In this document: positions 44,414-52,230 of the stretch, one piece after another
Numbering within the stretch: position 1 is the stretch's first letter
Layout of the letters: each line of letters begins with the position of its first letter
Assembly (NCBI RefSeq): GCF_003075525.1
Contig: NZ_QDDR01000003.1
Coordinates: 310,001 to 374,000 of the forward strand
DNA length: 64,000 nt
DNA from: Pararhodobacter aggregans
GTDB lineage: Bacteria; Pseudomonadota; Alphaproteobacteria; Rhodobacterales; Rhodobacteraceae
Direction: 5' to 3'
Translations under genes and position numbers: made by a program
Notes under the pieces: model-generated
The model's input: the letters and a program-made list of their open reading frames with translations, nothing else
Databases searched by the model: none
Told to the model about the DNA's origin: nothing

Positions 44414-45381
44414 CCGAGGCCGAGATCCCCGTCCGGGTGAAGCAGATGCGCCACGAGGCCGATACCGTGCTGTCGGTCGGGTTCGAGACGCTGGACGGCT
44501 CGCCCCTGCCCCGCGCCGAACCCGGCGCGCATGTCGACCTGATCCTGTCGGACGACCTGCGCCGCAGCTACAGCCTGACGCAGGCACTGGACGGCACGAC
44601 GCCCGGCTGCACCGTCGCGGTGCATCGCGATCCGGCCAGCCGCGGCGGTTCGGCCCATGTGCATGAGCGGTTGCGGGTCGGTGACAAGCTGCGACTGTCG
44701 CGGCCCAAGAACAACTTCCCGCTGGATGAGGGCGCGGCGCAATCGGTGCTGATCGCGGGCGGGATCGGCATCACGCCGATGCTGGCCATGGTCCGGCGCC
44801 TGACCGAGGCCGGGCGCCCCTGGCATCTGCATTACGCCGCCCGCAAGCGCAGCGCCGCCGCCTTCCTGTCCGAGATCGCCGCCTGCGTCGCGGCGAGCGG
44901 CGGCAAGGGCCGGCTGACCACCCATTTCGACGACGAGGCCAAGGGCGCGCTTCTGGACATCGCCGGGATCTTCGCCGGTGCCGCACCCGGCACGCATTTC
45001 TATTGCTGCGGGCCGGAGCCGATGCTGGCCGCCTACGAGACGGCGGCGCGCGGGATGCCCAAGGAACGCGTCCATGCCGAGTATTTCTCGGCCCGCGAGG
45101 AAGCGGCGCGCGAAGGGGGCTTCGACGTGGTGCTGAACCGCTCAGGCAAGGTGCTGCATGTGGAGCCGGGCAAGACCATCCTCGACGTGCTGATCGCCAA
45201 TAGGGTCAGCGTGCCCTTCGCCTGCACCGAGGGCACCTGCGGCACCTGCGAGACGCGAGTGATCGAGGGGCGGCCGGATCACCGCGACACGATCCTCACC
45301 GACGAGGAACGCGCCCATGGTGATACGATGATGGTCTGTTGCTCGGGCTCGAAAAGCGCGCGGCTGGTGCTGGACCTCTGA
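44410..45381 (+). CDS. Phthalate-dioxygenase-reductase-type FMN/2Fe-2S reductase
   Basis: This 323-residue protein has an FMN domain (RRSYSLTQAL), an NADH-binding domain (SVLIAGGIGITPMLAMVRRL; HFYCCGPEPML) and a C-terminal plant-type [2Fe-2S] ferredoxin domain with CTEGTCGTCETRV and a final Cys in MMVCC. This order (FMN-NAD-ferredoxin) is that of phthalate dioxygenase reductase, the electron donor for the oxygenase at 40687. The ATG overlaps the previous stop. It is the last gene of the seven-gene operon starting at 38757. Confidence 0.95.
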   Translation: MTEAEIPVRVKQMRHEADTVLSVGFETLDGSPLPRAEPGAHVDLILSDDLRRSYSLTQALDGTTPGCTVAVHRDPASRGGSAHVHERLRVGDKLRLSRPKNNFPLDEGAAQSVLIAGGIGITPMLAMVRRLTEAGRPWHLHYAARKRSAAAFLSEIAACVAASGGKGRLTTHFDDEAKGALLDIAGIFAGAAPGTHFYCCGPEPMLAAYETAARGMPKERVHAEYFSAREEAAREGGFDVVLNRSGKVLHVEPGKTILDVLIANRVSVPFACTEGTCGTCETRVIEGRPDHRDTILTDEERAHGDTMMVCCSGSKSARLVLDL

Positions 45382-45387
45382 ACGGAA

Positions 45388-45418
45388 CGGCCCCGTCCAC
45401 GCGGCGGGGCCGGTTTGC
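45388..45418. terminator. Bidirectional hairpin between convergent operons
   Basis: CGGCCCCG (45388-45395) pairs with CGGGGCCG (45405-45412), followed by GTTTGCGTT. It is placed between the reductase stop at 45381 and the nitroreductase stop at 45421 and can serve both strands. Its T-tract is weak. Confidence 0.65.
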
Positions 45419-45420
45419 GT

Positions 45421-46413
45421 TCAGCCCGCGAGCGGCGGGTTCAGCCTGAGCGCCGCGCCCTCGGGCAGGCGGGGCGAGGCGCAGACACTGGCGCTGTCGG
45501 GCATCAGCCCGAAACCCAGCAGCACGATCACCAGCTGGCTGTCATCGAGCCCGATCTCGGCCCTCAGCGCGCGGTCGGTGGCCGGCGTCACCGACCAGTT
45601 GAGGAAGCAGGTCCCCAACCCTTCGGCATGCAGCCCGTGGCAGAGCGACATGGCGAAAAGCCCGCCGTCGATCCAGGGCTGATACCGCTCGCCCGCGTGT
45701 TCCCAATGCCGCAGGTCCGAGGTGATGACGGCGATCCCGCCCAGCTCGTGCCCGAAGGTGCGGTTGCCGGCCTGATGGCGCCGTACCCGGTCGATCAGGG
45801 CGCGGTCGGTCCAGACATGCGCGGTGCAGGTCTGGCGGTTGCAGCTGGAGGGCGCTGCCTGCGCGGCGGCCACGGCGCGGCGGATCGCCGCCTCCGGCAC
45901 CGGGCCGGGGGCGAAGTGCCGGACCGAGCGGCGGGATTGCGCGAAGGCCAGGAAATCGGTCGCGGGCGGCGCACCGCCCGCCTGCGCCACCCCGGCCGCG
46001 ATCCCCTCGCCCCCGGTCAGGGCCAGCGCAGGGGCGATGCCCGGCGGCAGCGCGGTGTCGCGGTTGAAGTCGGCCCAGCCGCGCAGGGTGGCAAGACCGA
46101 TATGAGCCGCGGGCCCGCCGCTGCCCCCGTCCCGCAGATCGCCCGCCAGCCGGGCAGCGCGGGCCAGACCGAAGCCCGGCCGCGCCTCCCGCAGGGCCAT
46201 GCCGTATTCGAGGAAATGCGCATCCGCCAGCATCCGCGCCGCGCGGCTTTCCGGGCTGTGCGCCCGGTGCAGCCAGGCGTGACGCCGAAAGCGCACAGCG
46301 TCATAAAGGGCGCCCTGCCAGAAAGCCGCTTCCGCGCGGACCCGGGACCAGAGGCCCGACAGCCCGCCCCCGGCGGCCAGTCGGCGCCCGGCTTCCGGGC
46401 GGGCCTCAGCCAT
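45421..46413 (-). CDS. Nitroreductase-family protein with a 150-residue N-terminal extension
   Basis: Residues about 155-330 are a nitroreductase (FMN) domain: SRRSVRHFAPGPVPEAAIRRAV, AAQAAPSSCNRQTC and GLGTCFLNW. The first 150 residues include DAHFLEYGMALREARPGFGL, which resembles the HxxEKGLxxxxxRPGFG motif of a nitroreductase subfamily that I recall from polysaccharide gene clusters. It overlaps the upstream CoA-transferase gene by 8 bases, so it belongs to the acyl-CoA dehydrogenase operon. A reductive or oxidative flavin reaction on the pathway substrate is possible. The substrate is unknown. Confidence 0.85.
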   Translation of the reverse strand: MAEARPEAGRRLAAGGGLSGLWSRVRAEAAFWQGALYDAVRFRRHAWLHRAHSPESRAARMLADAHFLEYGMALREARPGFGLARAARLAGDLRDGGSGGPAAHIGLATLRGWADFNRDTALPPGIAPALALTGGEGIAAGVAQAGGAPPATDFLAFAQSRRSVRHFAPGPVPEAAIRRAVAAAQAAPSSCNRQTCTAHVWTDRALIDRVRRHQAGNRTFGHELGGIAVITSDLRHWEHAGERYQPWIDGGLFAMSLCHGLHAEGLGTCFLNWSVTPATDRALRAEIGLDDSQLVIVLLGFGLMPDSASVCASPRLPEGAALRLNPPLAG

Positions 46414-47530
46414 CGTCCCCTACCCGCAGCGGGCCGAGGATTTCCTCCGTGCCCTCGCCCAGCGCCGGGATCCGGCGGCGGACATGGGCCTCGGTCAGGG
46501 ACAGGCGGAACGGCGGGTTCGGCACGGCGAAACTGCCCGCGCCATCCTCGACCTCGCCGGTGATCCCGCGCTCGACCGAGACGGGATCGGCCAGCGCCTC
46601 GGCCACCGTGCGGTAGCGCGAGCAGGGCACGCCCGCCGCCATGAAAAGCCGCTCGCATTCGTCCGAGCTGCGGGCCTCGGTCCAGCGCTCGACCCGGGAC
46701 ATGATCTCGGCCCAGTTCGCCTCGCGCCCCGCCGGGGTGGTGAAGCGGGGATCGTTGCCCCAGTCGGGGCTGCCCAGAACCTCCAGCATCGCCGCGAAAT
46801 TCTTGGCCGAGAGCGGCACGACGATCACGAAACCCTCCGCCGTGCGCACCGGGATATAGACATGGCGCTTGCGGGGCTGGGGGAATTGCGCCTCCTGCAC
46901 CTCGTAGATCATCATCGAGATCAGGCTGTCCATCAGCGCGACATCGACCATCTGCCCCTTGCCCGAACGCTCCCGCTCGAACAGCGCGGTCTGCACCGCG
47001 CCCCAGGCATAGATCGCGGCCAGCACATCGGCGTAGAACATGCCCGTGGGTGCCGGACGCTCGGCCCCCGGCACGAAATCCATCAGCGCCAGATCGAGGC
47101 CCGAGGCCGCGTGGATCATCGGCGCATAGGCGGGGCGCTTGGCCCCCTCGCCCTGCTGGCCGAAACCCGAGATGGCGCAATAGATCAGCCCGGGATTGAC
47201 GGCCGAAAGCGCTTCGTAGCCCAGACCCAGCCGGGCCATGACGCCGGGGCGGAAATTCTCCATCACCACATCGGCGGTCTTGGCCAGCGCGAAGGCATCG
47301 CGCCGCCCTTCCTCGGTCTTGAGGTCCAGCACCACGCTGCGCTTGCCGGCGTTGAGCGTGCCGAAATAGGCGGAATGCCCGTCACGCAACGGCGGGCGGC
47401 CCCGCATCGCGTCGCCCTCGGGCGTTTCGATCTTGATGACCTCGGCGCCGACATCGGCCATCAGGCGGCCCGCGAGCGGGCCTGCCATCACCTGTCCGAA
47501 ATCGAGCACCCGGATGGGGCGCGCACTCAT
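46406..47530 (-). CDS. Class III (CaiB/BaiF-family) CoA-transferase
   Basis: This 374-residue protein has VLDFGQVMAGPLAGRLMADVGAEVIKIE at the N-terminus and GKGQMVDVALMDSLIS with an intact catalytic Asp in the MDS segment, so it is likely to be an active single-subunit transferase. It overlaps the acyl-CoA dehydrogenase stop by 4 bases and the nitroreductase start by 8 bases. Its donor and acceptor are unknown. Confidence 0.93.
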   Translation of the reverse strand: MSARPIRVLDFGQVMAGPLAGRLMADVGAEVIKIETPEGDAMRGRPPLRDGHSAYFGTLNAGKRSVVLDLKTEEGRRDAFALAKTADVVMENFRPGVMARLGLGYEALSAVNPGLIYCAISGFGQQGEGAKRPAYAPMIHAASGLDLALMDFVPGAERPAPTGMFYADVLAAIYAWGAVQTALFERERSGKGQMVDVALMDSLISMMIYEVQEAQFPQPRKRHVYIPVRTAEGFVIVVPLSAKNFAAMLEVLGSPDWGNDPRFTTPAGREANWAEIMSRVERWTEARSSDECERLFMAAGVPCSRYRTVAEALADPVSVERGITGEVEDGAGSFAVPNPPFRLSLTEAHVRRRIPALGEGTEEILGPLRVGDDG

Positions 47531-48684
47531 GCCTTCAGCATCGCCCGGGCGATGATGAGCCGCTGGATCTGGTTGGTGCCCTCGTAGATCTGGCAGACCT
47601 TGGCGTCGCGCATGTAGCGCTCGACCGGGTTGTCCTGCAGATAGCCCGCGCCGCCGAAAACCTGCACGGCGTCGGTGGTGACCTTCATCGCCATGTCCGA
47701 GGCGAAGGTCTTGACCATCGACACCTGCATCGGCACCTGCGGGTTGGTCGGATCGCGGTCGATCAGGGCCGTGACCTGATAGAGCATGGCCCGCGCCGCC
47801 TGGATCTGGATCGCCATATCGGCCAGCATCGCCTGCACCAGCTGGAACTCGGCGATCGGGCGGCCGAACTGCACCCGGTCCTTGGCATAGGCGAGCGAGG
47901 CATCGAGCGCGGCCTGCGCCAGGCCGATGGCGGCGGCGGCGACGGTCGGGCGGTTGAAGTTCAGCACGCCCATGGCGTTCTTGAAGCCCTGCCCCTCGGC
48001 GCCGATCATCGTCTCGGCCGGGACGCGGACGTTTTCGAAGAACAGGTCGCAATTCTTGATGCCGCGCAGGCCCATCTTCTTGGGGCTGCCGCCGATGGTG
48101 ATGCCGGGCGTGTCCATCGGGATCAGGAAGGACGAGATGCCGTCATGCCCCTTGCCCTCGGCCGTGCGGGCGAAGAGCAGGATGTATGTCGCCTGATCGG
48201 CCTTGGTGATGAAGACCTTCTGCCCGTTGATGACGTAATCGCCGCCCTCCTTGCGGGCCGAGGTCTTGATCCCCGACACGTCCGAGCCAGTCTGCGGTTC
48301 GGTCAGGCCGATGCAGGACAGCGTGCGGCCCTTGGCGATTTCCGGCAGGTAGCGCTGGCGCTGTTCCTCGGTGCCGAAATGGACCAGCGGCAGGGCCATG
48401 GCGATGGTGGTGGCGCCGACCAGATGCGAGACGGCGAACGAGGCGCGGGCGACTTCCTCCTTGGCGATGCAGGCCATGGTCGTGGTGCCGCCGGGACCGC
48501 CATAGGCTTCGGGCACCATGATCTGGATCAGCCCCAGGTCGCCGAAGATCGGCACCAGGGAATGCGGCATCTCGTCGTCCTGGTCGATCCGGGCCGCGAT
48601 GGGCGCGACTTCCTTTTCCGCCATGCGCCGCACGGTATCGCGGAACATCAGCAGGTCTTCATCGGTGTGGGTGCTGTCCAACAT
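47527..48684 (-). CDS. Acyl-CoA dehydrogenase
   Basis: This 385-residue flavoenzyme has the two family signatures, GLTEPQTGSDVSGIKTSA (FAD binding) and QVFGGAGYLQDNPVERYMRD, and the catalytic Glu in QIYEGTNQIQR. It oxidises an acyl-CoA to the enoyl-CoA and passes electrons to ETF. A strong AAGGAGG ribosome binding site precedes ATG 48684. It heads a three-gene operon with a CoA-transferase and nitroreductase, and a 17-bp palindrome lies 30 bases upstream. Confidence 0.96.
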   Translation of the reverse strand: MLDSTHTDEDLLMFRDTVRRMAEKEVAPIAARIDQDDEMPHSLVPIFGDLGLIQIMVPEAYGGPGGTTTMACIAKEEVARASFAVSHLVGATTIAMALPLVHFGTEEQRQRYLPEIAKGRTLSCIGLTEPQTGSDVSGIKTSARKEGGDYVINGQKVFITKADQATYILLFARTAEGKGHDGISSFLIPMDTPGITIGGSPKKMGLRGIKNCDLFFENVRVPAETMIGAEGQGFKNAMGVLNFNRPTVAAAAIGLAQAALDASLAYAKDRVQFGRPIAEFQLVQAMLADMAIQIQAARAMLYQVTALIDRDPTNPQVPMQVSMVKTFASDMAMKVTTDAVQVFGGAGYLQDNPVERYMRDAKVCQIYEGTNQIQRLIIARAMLKA

Positions 48685-48714
48685 GGCCTGTCCTCCTTTG
48701 GCTTGCCAAAGGTG

Positions 48715-48731
48715 TATTGGACCTACCATTA
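48715..48731. promoter_or_regulatory. Predicted GntR operator TATTGG-ACCTA-CCATTA
   Basis: The 17-bp site has one arm mismatch. It lies 30 bases upstream of the acyl-CoA dehydrogenase start. Its complement TAATGG-TAGGT-CCAATA has the same TAGGT centre as the site at 49576-49592, so the same repressor (gene 48748-49479) probably binds both. Confidence 0.75.
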
Positions 48732-48747
48732 AGAGTCAACGCCGGAA

Positions 48748-49479
48748 TCAGGGCGTCGGCGGGGCGTTCCACAGCCGCCGGTGAACCCGGTCGAGATGCT
48801 CGGACAATTCGAGTTTCGCCGCCTCGAACCGACCCTCGCGCAGATGCGACAGGAAGGCGCGGCGCGAGTGCAGCAGCTTGTCGCCGTCCATGTCCGAGAC
48901 CCGCCGCCGCAGGTAGGTCTGGATCATCTCGGTCTGGGCATCGATGGTGAATTCCAGCGCCCGGTTGCCGGTCAGCGCGGCGATCTCGTGGTAAAAGGCC
49001 CGGGCCAGCGGCACGCGGCGGGCGGATTCGCCCTTCGCCACCGCCTCGGCCGTCGCGGCGACATTGGCCTCCAACGCCGAGAGGTCCGGTGCCTTGCCCG
49101 ATTTCGCCAGATGGTCCAGCACCATGCCCAGCATCATCACCCGCGCCTCGAACAGATCGTCGAGGCTGACAGCGTTGAGGATCACCAGGTCGTTCAGCGC
49201 GGCGCTGATCTGCGCGGCGCTGCCTTCTTCGATGAAGGCGCCGCCATGCGCGCCCTTGCGGGTCTTCAGCATCCCGGCGTTTTCCAGCACACGCAGCGCC
49301 TCACGCACCACATTGCGGCTGACGTCGAGCTGCTTGGCCAGCTCGCGCTCGGCGGGCAGCTTGTCCCCGGGCCTGAGCTCCCCCGCCGCCAGCTTCTCGC
49401 GGATGCGCTGCACGACAAGCTCGAAGGTGCGGTCGCTGCGAACCGGGTCGAACAGGGCTTCGCCCGCTGCCTTGGCCAT
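48748..49479 (-). CDS. FadR-family GntR transcriptional regulator (repressor 1)
   Basis: This 243-residue protein has a GntR winged helix (LRPGDKLPAERELAKQLDVSRNVVREALRVLENAGML) and a C-terminal FCD-type ligand domain. ATG 49479 was chosen because GGAGAT stands five bases before it, and the upstream extension is unlike the family. It lies between two sites with the TAGGT centre, one upstream of the acyl-CoA dehydrogenase operon and one upstream of itself and the membrane-protein gene. Autoregulation and repression relieved by an acyl-CoA or acid are expected. Confidence 0.92.
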   Translation of the reverse strand: MAKAAGEALFDPVRSDRTFELVVQRIREKLAAGELRPGDKLPAERELAKQLDVSRNVVREALRVLENAGMLKTRKGAHGGAFIEEGSAAQISAALNDLVILNAVSLDDLFEARVMMLGMVLDHLAKSGKAPDLSALEANVAATAEAVAKGESARRVPLARAFYHEIAALTGNRALEFTIDAQTEMIQTYLRRRVSDMDGDKLLHSRRAFLSHLREGRFEAAKLELSEHLDRVHRRLWNAPPTP

Positions 49480-49575
49480 GGGGATCTCCGTATGCTTGCG
49501 GTTCTGGACAGGCGGGCACAGTGCCATGCGCGGCCCGGAAGGGCCAGCGCAATCAGCCTTGCGCCAACCACGGGC

Positions 49576-49592
49576 TATTGGTAGGTCCAATA
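49576..49592. promoter_or_regulatory. Predicted GntR operator TATTGG-TAGGT-CCAATA
   Basis: This perfect 6-bp-arm palindrome lies in the 143-base divergent region between repressor 1 and the membrane-protein gene, 30 bases before the start of the latter. It is the closest match to a consensus among the eight sites and shares its centre with 48715-48731. Confidence 0.8.
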
Positions 49593-49622
49593 AAGACCGG
49601 AGCTGCCAGAAGCGAGATCCCG

Positions 49623-51032
49623 ATGCCGATGCGCCCGCCGCTCTCCCTGTTGGACGGCCCCGAAACCCGCGCGAGGCTCGCCGCTGCGGCGATCGGCTGC
49701 GCGGCGCTGTTCACGCTCGCCGACATGCTCAGCCATCGCCATGGCTTTGCGGTCATGGCGGGCGCGCTGGTCTTGTTGCATGTCGCGCTGCGCTGGTCGG
49801 CGCTGCGCGTCAACGCCCGGACGATGCTGGCGGCGGCGCTGGTCATGGCGCTGGCCTTCCTCGCCACCGGCGGCACGGTCGATGCGCTGATCCTGGCGCT
49901 CAGCCGGGCGCTCTACCTGCCCGCGCTGCTGGCGGTGATGACGGTGCTGCGGGTCGCGGCGCTGCGCTCGCGTCAGGTCGGGCTGGCCGCGCGTTTCGTG
50001 GTGCAGCAACCCCCGGCGCGGCGATACGCCTTCCTGTCGACCGGGGCGCAACTGCTGGGCATCTTGCTGAACATCGGCGGTTATCAGCTGTTGCTGGGCA
50101 TCGCGCTGGGGCAGCGGGACGCGCCCGCGGCCTCGCCCCGGGCGGCCGAGATCCGGACCCGCCGCATCGCCAGCGCCATCATCCGCGGCTTCAACGGCAC
50201 CGTCCTGTGGTCGCCGGTCGGGCTGGCGGTCAACCTGCTGTTTCCGCTGATGCCGACGCTCGACTGGCTGGGCTACCTGCCCTATGGGCTGGGCATGCTG
50301 GCGCTGTTCACCCTGCTGGGCTGGGGCCTGGACCGGCTGGGCCCGCGTCCCGCCGCCCCCTTCCCGGTGCCCGAGCGCAAGGACGCCTGGCCCGCGATCC
50401 TGGCCTTGCTGGGGCTGGTGCTGGCGATCACCGGCAGCGCCGCCTCGCTGGACGCGCTGGCCGGGATCCCGATGCGCGCGGCGATCCTGATGGTGATCCC
50501 GGTCATGGCGCTGCTCTGGGTCCTGCTGACCGAAGAGGGCCCGGCCGCCCCCCGCGTCCAGTCGCTGGCCAGCCAGACGGTGCGCGCGCTGCCCGGCTCG
50601 GCCAACGAGATCGGGCTGCTGGTCGCGACCGGCTTTCTGGGGCTGATCGTGGCGCAGATGATCCCGCCCGCGGCGGTGCGGGATCTGGTGGGGATGTTGT
50701 CCCTCGGCCCCGGCAGCCTGGGCGCCCTGGTCGCGGTCATCATCCCTGTCATCAGCCTGCTCGGCATCTCGCCGATGATAAGCGGCGCGGCCTTTGCCGG
50801 GGCGGTCATCGCCTCGGGCGTGGGGATGCCGGAGCCGATGCTGATGGTGGCGACGCTGTCGGGCTGGGTCGCGGCGGCGATGCTGTCGCCGATGACCTCG
50901 ACCGTGGCGATTGCCGCGGCTGAGACGGGGCTTCCCACGCGGGTGGTCGGCTGGCGCTGGAACGGGATGTTCGTGGTCAGCTACCTGGGCCTGATCGTGC
51001 TGACGCTGCTGGTCTGGGAAAAGATGCTCTGA
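49623..51032 (+). CDS. Multi-pass membrane protein, putative transporter of unknown type
   Basis: This 469-residue protein has about 12 hydrophobic helices, with re-entrant-like segments such as GFNGTVLWSPVGLAVNLLFP and AMLSPMTSTVAIAA. The organisation resembles ion-transporter-superfamily permeases (the group of DctM and CitM/ArsB-like proteins), but I do not recognise a specific family. It sits beside repressor 1 and has its operator upstream, so it is likely to transport the compound or product handled by that regulon. The start is ATG 49623 or 49629. Confidence 0.8.
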   Translation: MPMRPPLSLLDGPETRARLAAAAIGCAALFTLADMLSHRHGFAVMAGALVLLHVALRWSALRVNARTMLAAALVMALAFLATGGTVDALILALSRALYLPALLAVMTVLRVAALRSRQVGLAARFVVQQPPARRYAFLSTGAQLLGILLNIGGYQLLLGIALGQRDAPAASPRAAEIRTRRIASAIIRGFNGTVLWSPVGLAVNLLFPLMPTLDWLGYLPYGLGMLALFTLLGWGLDRLGPRPAAPFPVPERKDAWPAILALLGLVLAITGSAASLDALAGIPMRAAILMVIPVMALLWVLLTEEGPAAPRVQSLASQTVRALPGSANEIGLLVATGFLGLIVAQMIPPAAVRDLVGMLSLGPGSLGALVAVIIPVISLLGISPMISGAAFAGAVIASGVGMPEPMLMVATLSGWVAAAMLSPMTSTVAIAAAETGLPTRVVGWRWNGMFVVSYLGLIVLTLLVWEKML

Positions 51033-51035
51033 GCC

Positions 51036-51068
51036 AGCAAAAAGGCCGGCGCGAAACGCGCCGGCCCG
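51036..51068. terminator. Rho-independent terminator shared by the membrane-protein and TRAP-2 genes
   Basis: GGCCGGCGCG (51044-51053) and CGCGCCGGCC (51057-51066) form a perfect 10-bp stem with an AAA loop. Five A's on its left side give TTTTT on the minus strand, so it is a strong terminator for the TRAP-2 operon, which ends at 51093, and a weaker one for the opposite gene. Confidence 0.88.
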
Positions 51069-51092
51069 CATCCTCCCAACCCGGATGACGGC

Positions 51093-52199
51093 TCAGAAAT
51101 CGACCTTGCTGAAGATCTCGTCCCAAAGTGCCTGAGCCATCGCCTCGGTATCGCCGTGGATGCGGTCCTCGGCGATCTGCTGCCAATGGGCCAGATTGCG
51201 CTGATAGGCCTCGGCGATGGTCGCGGCATCGGTCGCGCCCCGCGCCTGGGCGGCGGTGATGATCTCGGGCAGCCCCTCGGCGTTGATCCGGTCCAGCGCC
51301 GCGCGGATCTCGGGCACGGAATCGTTGAAGGCGACGCGGCCCTCGTATTCGGCGCGCACGTCGCTGTCGTCGGCCATGTAGCCGTCGATGGTGGCGCGGG
51401 CGATCACGCCCGGCATCTCGCGCAGGATGGCCTGCTGCTGCTCGTCGCCGAGCCCGTCCCAGGCGTCGCGGTTCCAGGTGACAAGGCCGAGGCCCCCCAG
51501 AACGCCCAGCGGCTCGCCCACGACCGAGCCGATGACCTCGCCCAGCGAATATTGCCGCAGCCAGGCGATGGGACCGACCACGCAATCGAGCTGCCCGCGT
51601 TCCAGCGCCTCGTACATGTCGCCCGCGCCCATGTTCACCGGCGTCCCGCCCAGCGCCTGCGCGATCCGCGACATGGCGCCCGAGCCGCCGCGCATCCGCA
51701 GCCCGGCGATATCCGCAAGGCTCGAGACGTCATCGCGGCACAGCAGCCGATAGGGCGTCGGCGCATGACCGCCGAAGAACACGAGGTTGTTGTCGGCGAA
51801 TTCCTCCAGGCATTGCGGGCAATCCAGCAGGATCGTCTGCAGCGAGGCCCCGGCCACGGCGATGGGATCGGCGCCATAGGGCATCATGTCCGAGATGACC
51901 ACCGAATTGGGCAGGTCCGACGGCGCATAGACCGGGATGACGAAGCCCAGATCGGCGATGCCGTCACGGACGCCCGCCAGCATGTCCTGCCCGCCCAGCA
52001 GCTGGCCACCGGCGAACATCCTGATCTGGACCTCGCCGCCCGTCGCCTCGCTGATCGCGTCGAAGGCCGGTTGCAGGCCGATGGTGTTGTTGGCTGCCTG
52101 CGGCGGCACGAAGGTCGCGTAATTGTACTCGTCCGCCAGAACCGGCGCCGCGAACCCGATGACCGCCAGCGCCGTGGTGGCGCGCAAGAGCGTCTTCAT
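51093..52199 (-). CDS. TRAP transporter periplasmic binding protein (DctP), system 2
   Basis: This 368-residue protein has a signal peptide (cleavage after VLA) and the DctP fold, with the carboxylate-contact Arg in GLRMRGGSG. It has exactly four cysteines, in DCPQC, LLC and LDC, at positions matched by the system 3 protein, so two disulfides are probable. It is the last gene of a dctQ-dctM-dctP operon, an order opposite to systems 1 and 3. Its substrate is unknown. Confidence 0.93.
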   Translation of the reverse strand: MKTLLRATTALAVIGFAAPVLADEYNYATFVPPQAANNTIGLQPAFDAISEATGGEVQIRMFAGGQLLGGQDMLAGVRDGIADLGFVIPVYAPSDLPNSVVISDMMPYGADPIAVAGASLQTILLDCPQCLEEFADNNLVFFGGHAPTPYRLLCRDDVSSLADIAGLRMRGGSGAMSRIAQALGGTPVNMGAGDMYEALERGQLDCVVGPIAWLRQYSLGEVIGSVVGEPLGVLGGLGLVTWNRDAWDGLGDEQQQAILREMPGVIARATIDGYMADDSDVRAEYEGRVAFNDSVPEIRAALDRINAEGLPEIITAAQARGATDAATIAEAYQRNLAHWQQIAEDRIHGDTEAMAQALWDEIFSKVDF

Positions 52200-52230
52200 G
52201 TCTTCCTCCTCCGTTGAAAGGGCCCGGGCC

